A DNA stretch of 64,000 bases from Tolypothrix sp. PCC 7910 (lineage in GTDB: Bacteria; Cyanobacteriota; Cyanobacteriia; Cyanobacteriales; Nostocaceae), in the NCBI RefSeq assembly GCF_011769525.1, contig NZ_CP050440.1, positions 7,007,501 to 7,071,500 on the forward strand. Direction: 5' to 3'. Numbering within the stretch: the first letter of the stretch is position 1; every line of letters begins with the position of its first letter. The notes under the pieces are model-generated. The model searched no databases and was not told the origin of the DNA. It saw only the letters and a list, made by a program, of their open reading frames with translations. Positions 63,824 to 64,000 of the stretch are shown in pieces. The position numbers were made by a program, and so were the translations under genes.

Positions 63824-64000
63824 CAATTCTGTCCCATAACTCGCTAATTGGTCGAGTTTGTCCCATTTTTGCTTGCTTTAAGGCTCTCCTCAAGCTGGCT
63901 TTAATTTCCTCAACTGGTGTATCATCTGGGTCGAGTTCTTCTGATTCTGCTGGTTCTGGAACCAATACAATCACTCGCACCTGATGAGGATAGGTTGTTC
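63813..64000 (-). CDS. Antitoxin partner of the RelE-type toxin, cut by the window edge
   Basis: The minus-strand frame ending at TGA (63815-63813) is open to the end of the window and encodes about 61 residues, including VRVIVLVPEPAESEELD, DDTPVEEIKASLRRALKQAK and the C-terminal TRPISELWDRIDAE. A short VRVIVL strand followed by an acidic linker and a C-terminal amphipathic helix is the common pattern of cyanobacterial RelN/RelB-like antitoxins. The N-terminal DNA-binding part lies beyond the window. The 11-base overlap with the toxin start supports the pairing. Confidence 0.75.
   Translation of the reverse strand, partial: TTYPHQVRVIVLVPEPAESEELDPDDTPVEEIKASLRRALKQAKMGQTRPISELWDRIDAE

Overview
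This window is chromosomal DNA from a filamentous cyanobacterium, most likely of the Nostocales (Nostoc/Anabaena/Calothrix type). Three observations point there. The octamer GCGATCGC (HIP1) recurs throughout, inside genes and between them. Degenerate heptanucleotide tandem repeats (GGGGACT, GGGGATT, AATTACC, ATGCCCC) fill many gaps. The protein set is cyanobacterial: PxcA, a SigC-like sigma factor next to a five-cysteine FurA, SbtA/SbtB, CobN and many hybrid histidine kinases. The order sigC - furA - (convergent) peptidoglycan-binding protein - cobN matches my recollection of Anabaena PCC 7120.

Layout. 0-9 kb: the 3' part of guaA with a strong terminator, a CDF metal exporter, an exported SH3 protein, an orphan TauD/SyrP-like dioxygenase, aspC, a glycosyltransferase-TPR protein, a Uma2 protein and a pentapeptide-repeat protein. 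9-12.3 kb: gene-poor, MITE-like DNA around pxcA. 12.3-18 kb: a 1723-residue multi-domain phosphorelay protein and a small receiver protein. 18.4-23.2 kb: a 2OG oxygenase, yifB/comM, a HIT protein, lipA and gpsA. 23.9-33.7 kb: sigC, furA, its convergent neighbour, cobN and a divergent kinase with a cyanobacteriochrome-like GAF domain. 33.8-40.8 kb: a NanE-like epimerase overlapping ackA, a cyanobacterial conserved protein, a class IV aminotransferase, ftsH and an ATP-grasp protein. 41.3-46 kb: a run of small stress-type genes (GlsB, CsbD, TIGR02587/TIGR02588 pair, ChaB-domain protein, Dps, exported small protein). 47-55 kb: a DHFR/RibD-like reductase, an SH3 protein, a beta-lactamase-fold protein and a CHASE hybrid kinase. 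55-57 kb: an IS1634-type insertion sequence next to a tyrosine phosphatase. 57.5-59.5 kb: an inorganic-carbon operon, sbtA - sbtB - exported beta-carbonic anhydrase. 59.6-64 kb: Uma2, secA and a RelE-type toxin-antitoxin pair cut by the window edge.

The most unusual theme is how far the heptanucleotide repeats have entered genes. CobN carries four separate in-frame repeat-derived peptide insertions. The starts of gpsA, the NanE-like gene, the class IV aminotransferase and an SH3 protein lie in such repeats, as do the tails of a hybrid kinase and probably a phosphatase. Other points of interest are the predicted antisense transcript over furA, the three-gene bicarbonate-uptake/carbonic anhydrase operon, the GAF domain with two cyanobacteriochrome-position cysteines, and the giant DNA-binding phosphorelay protein. 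I saw no rRNA, tRNA or CRISPR array.
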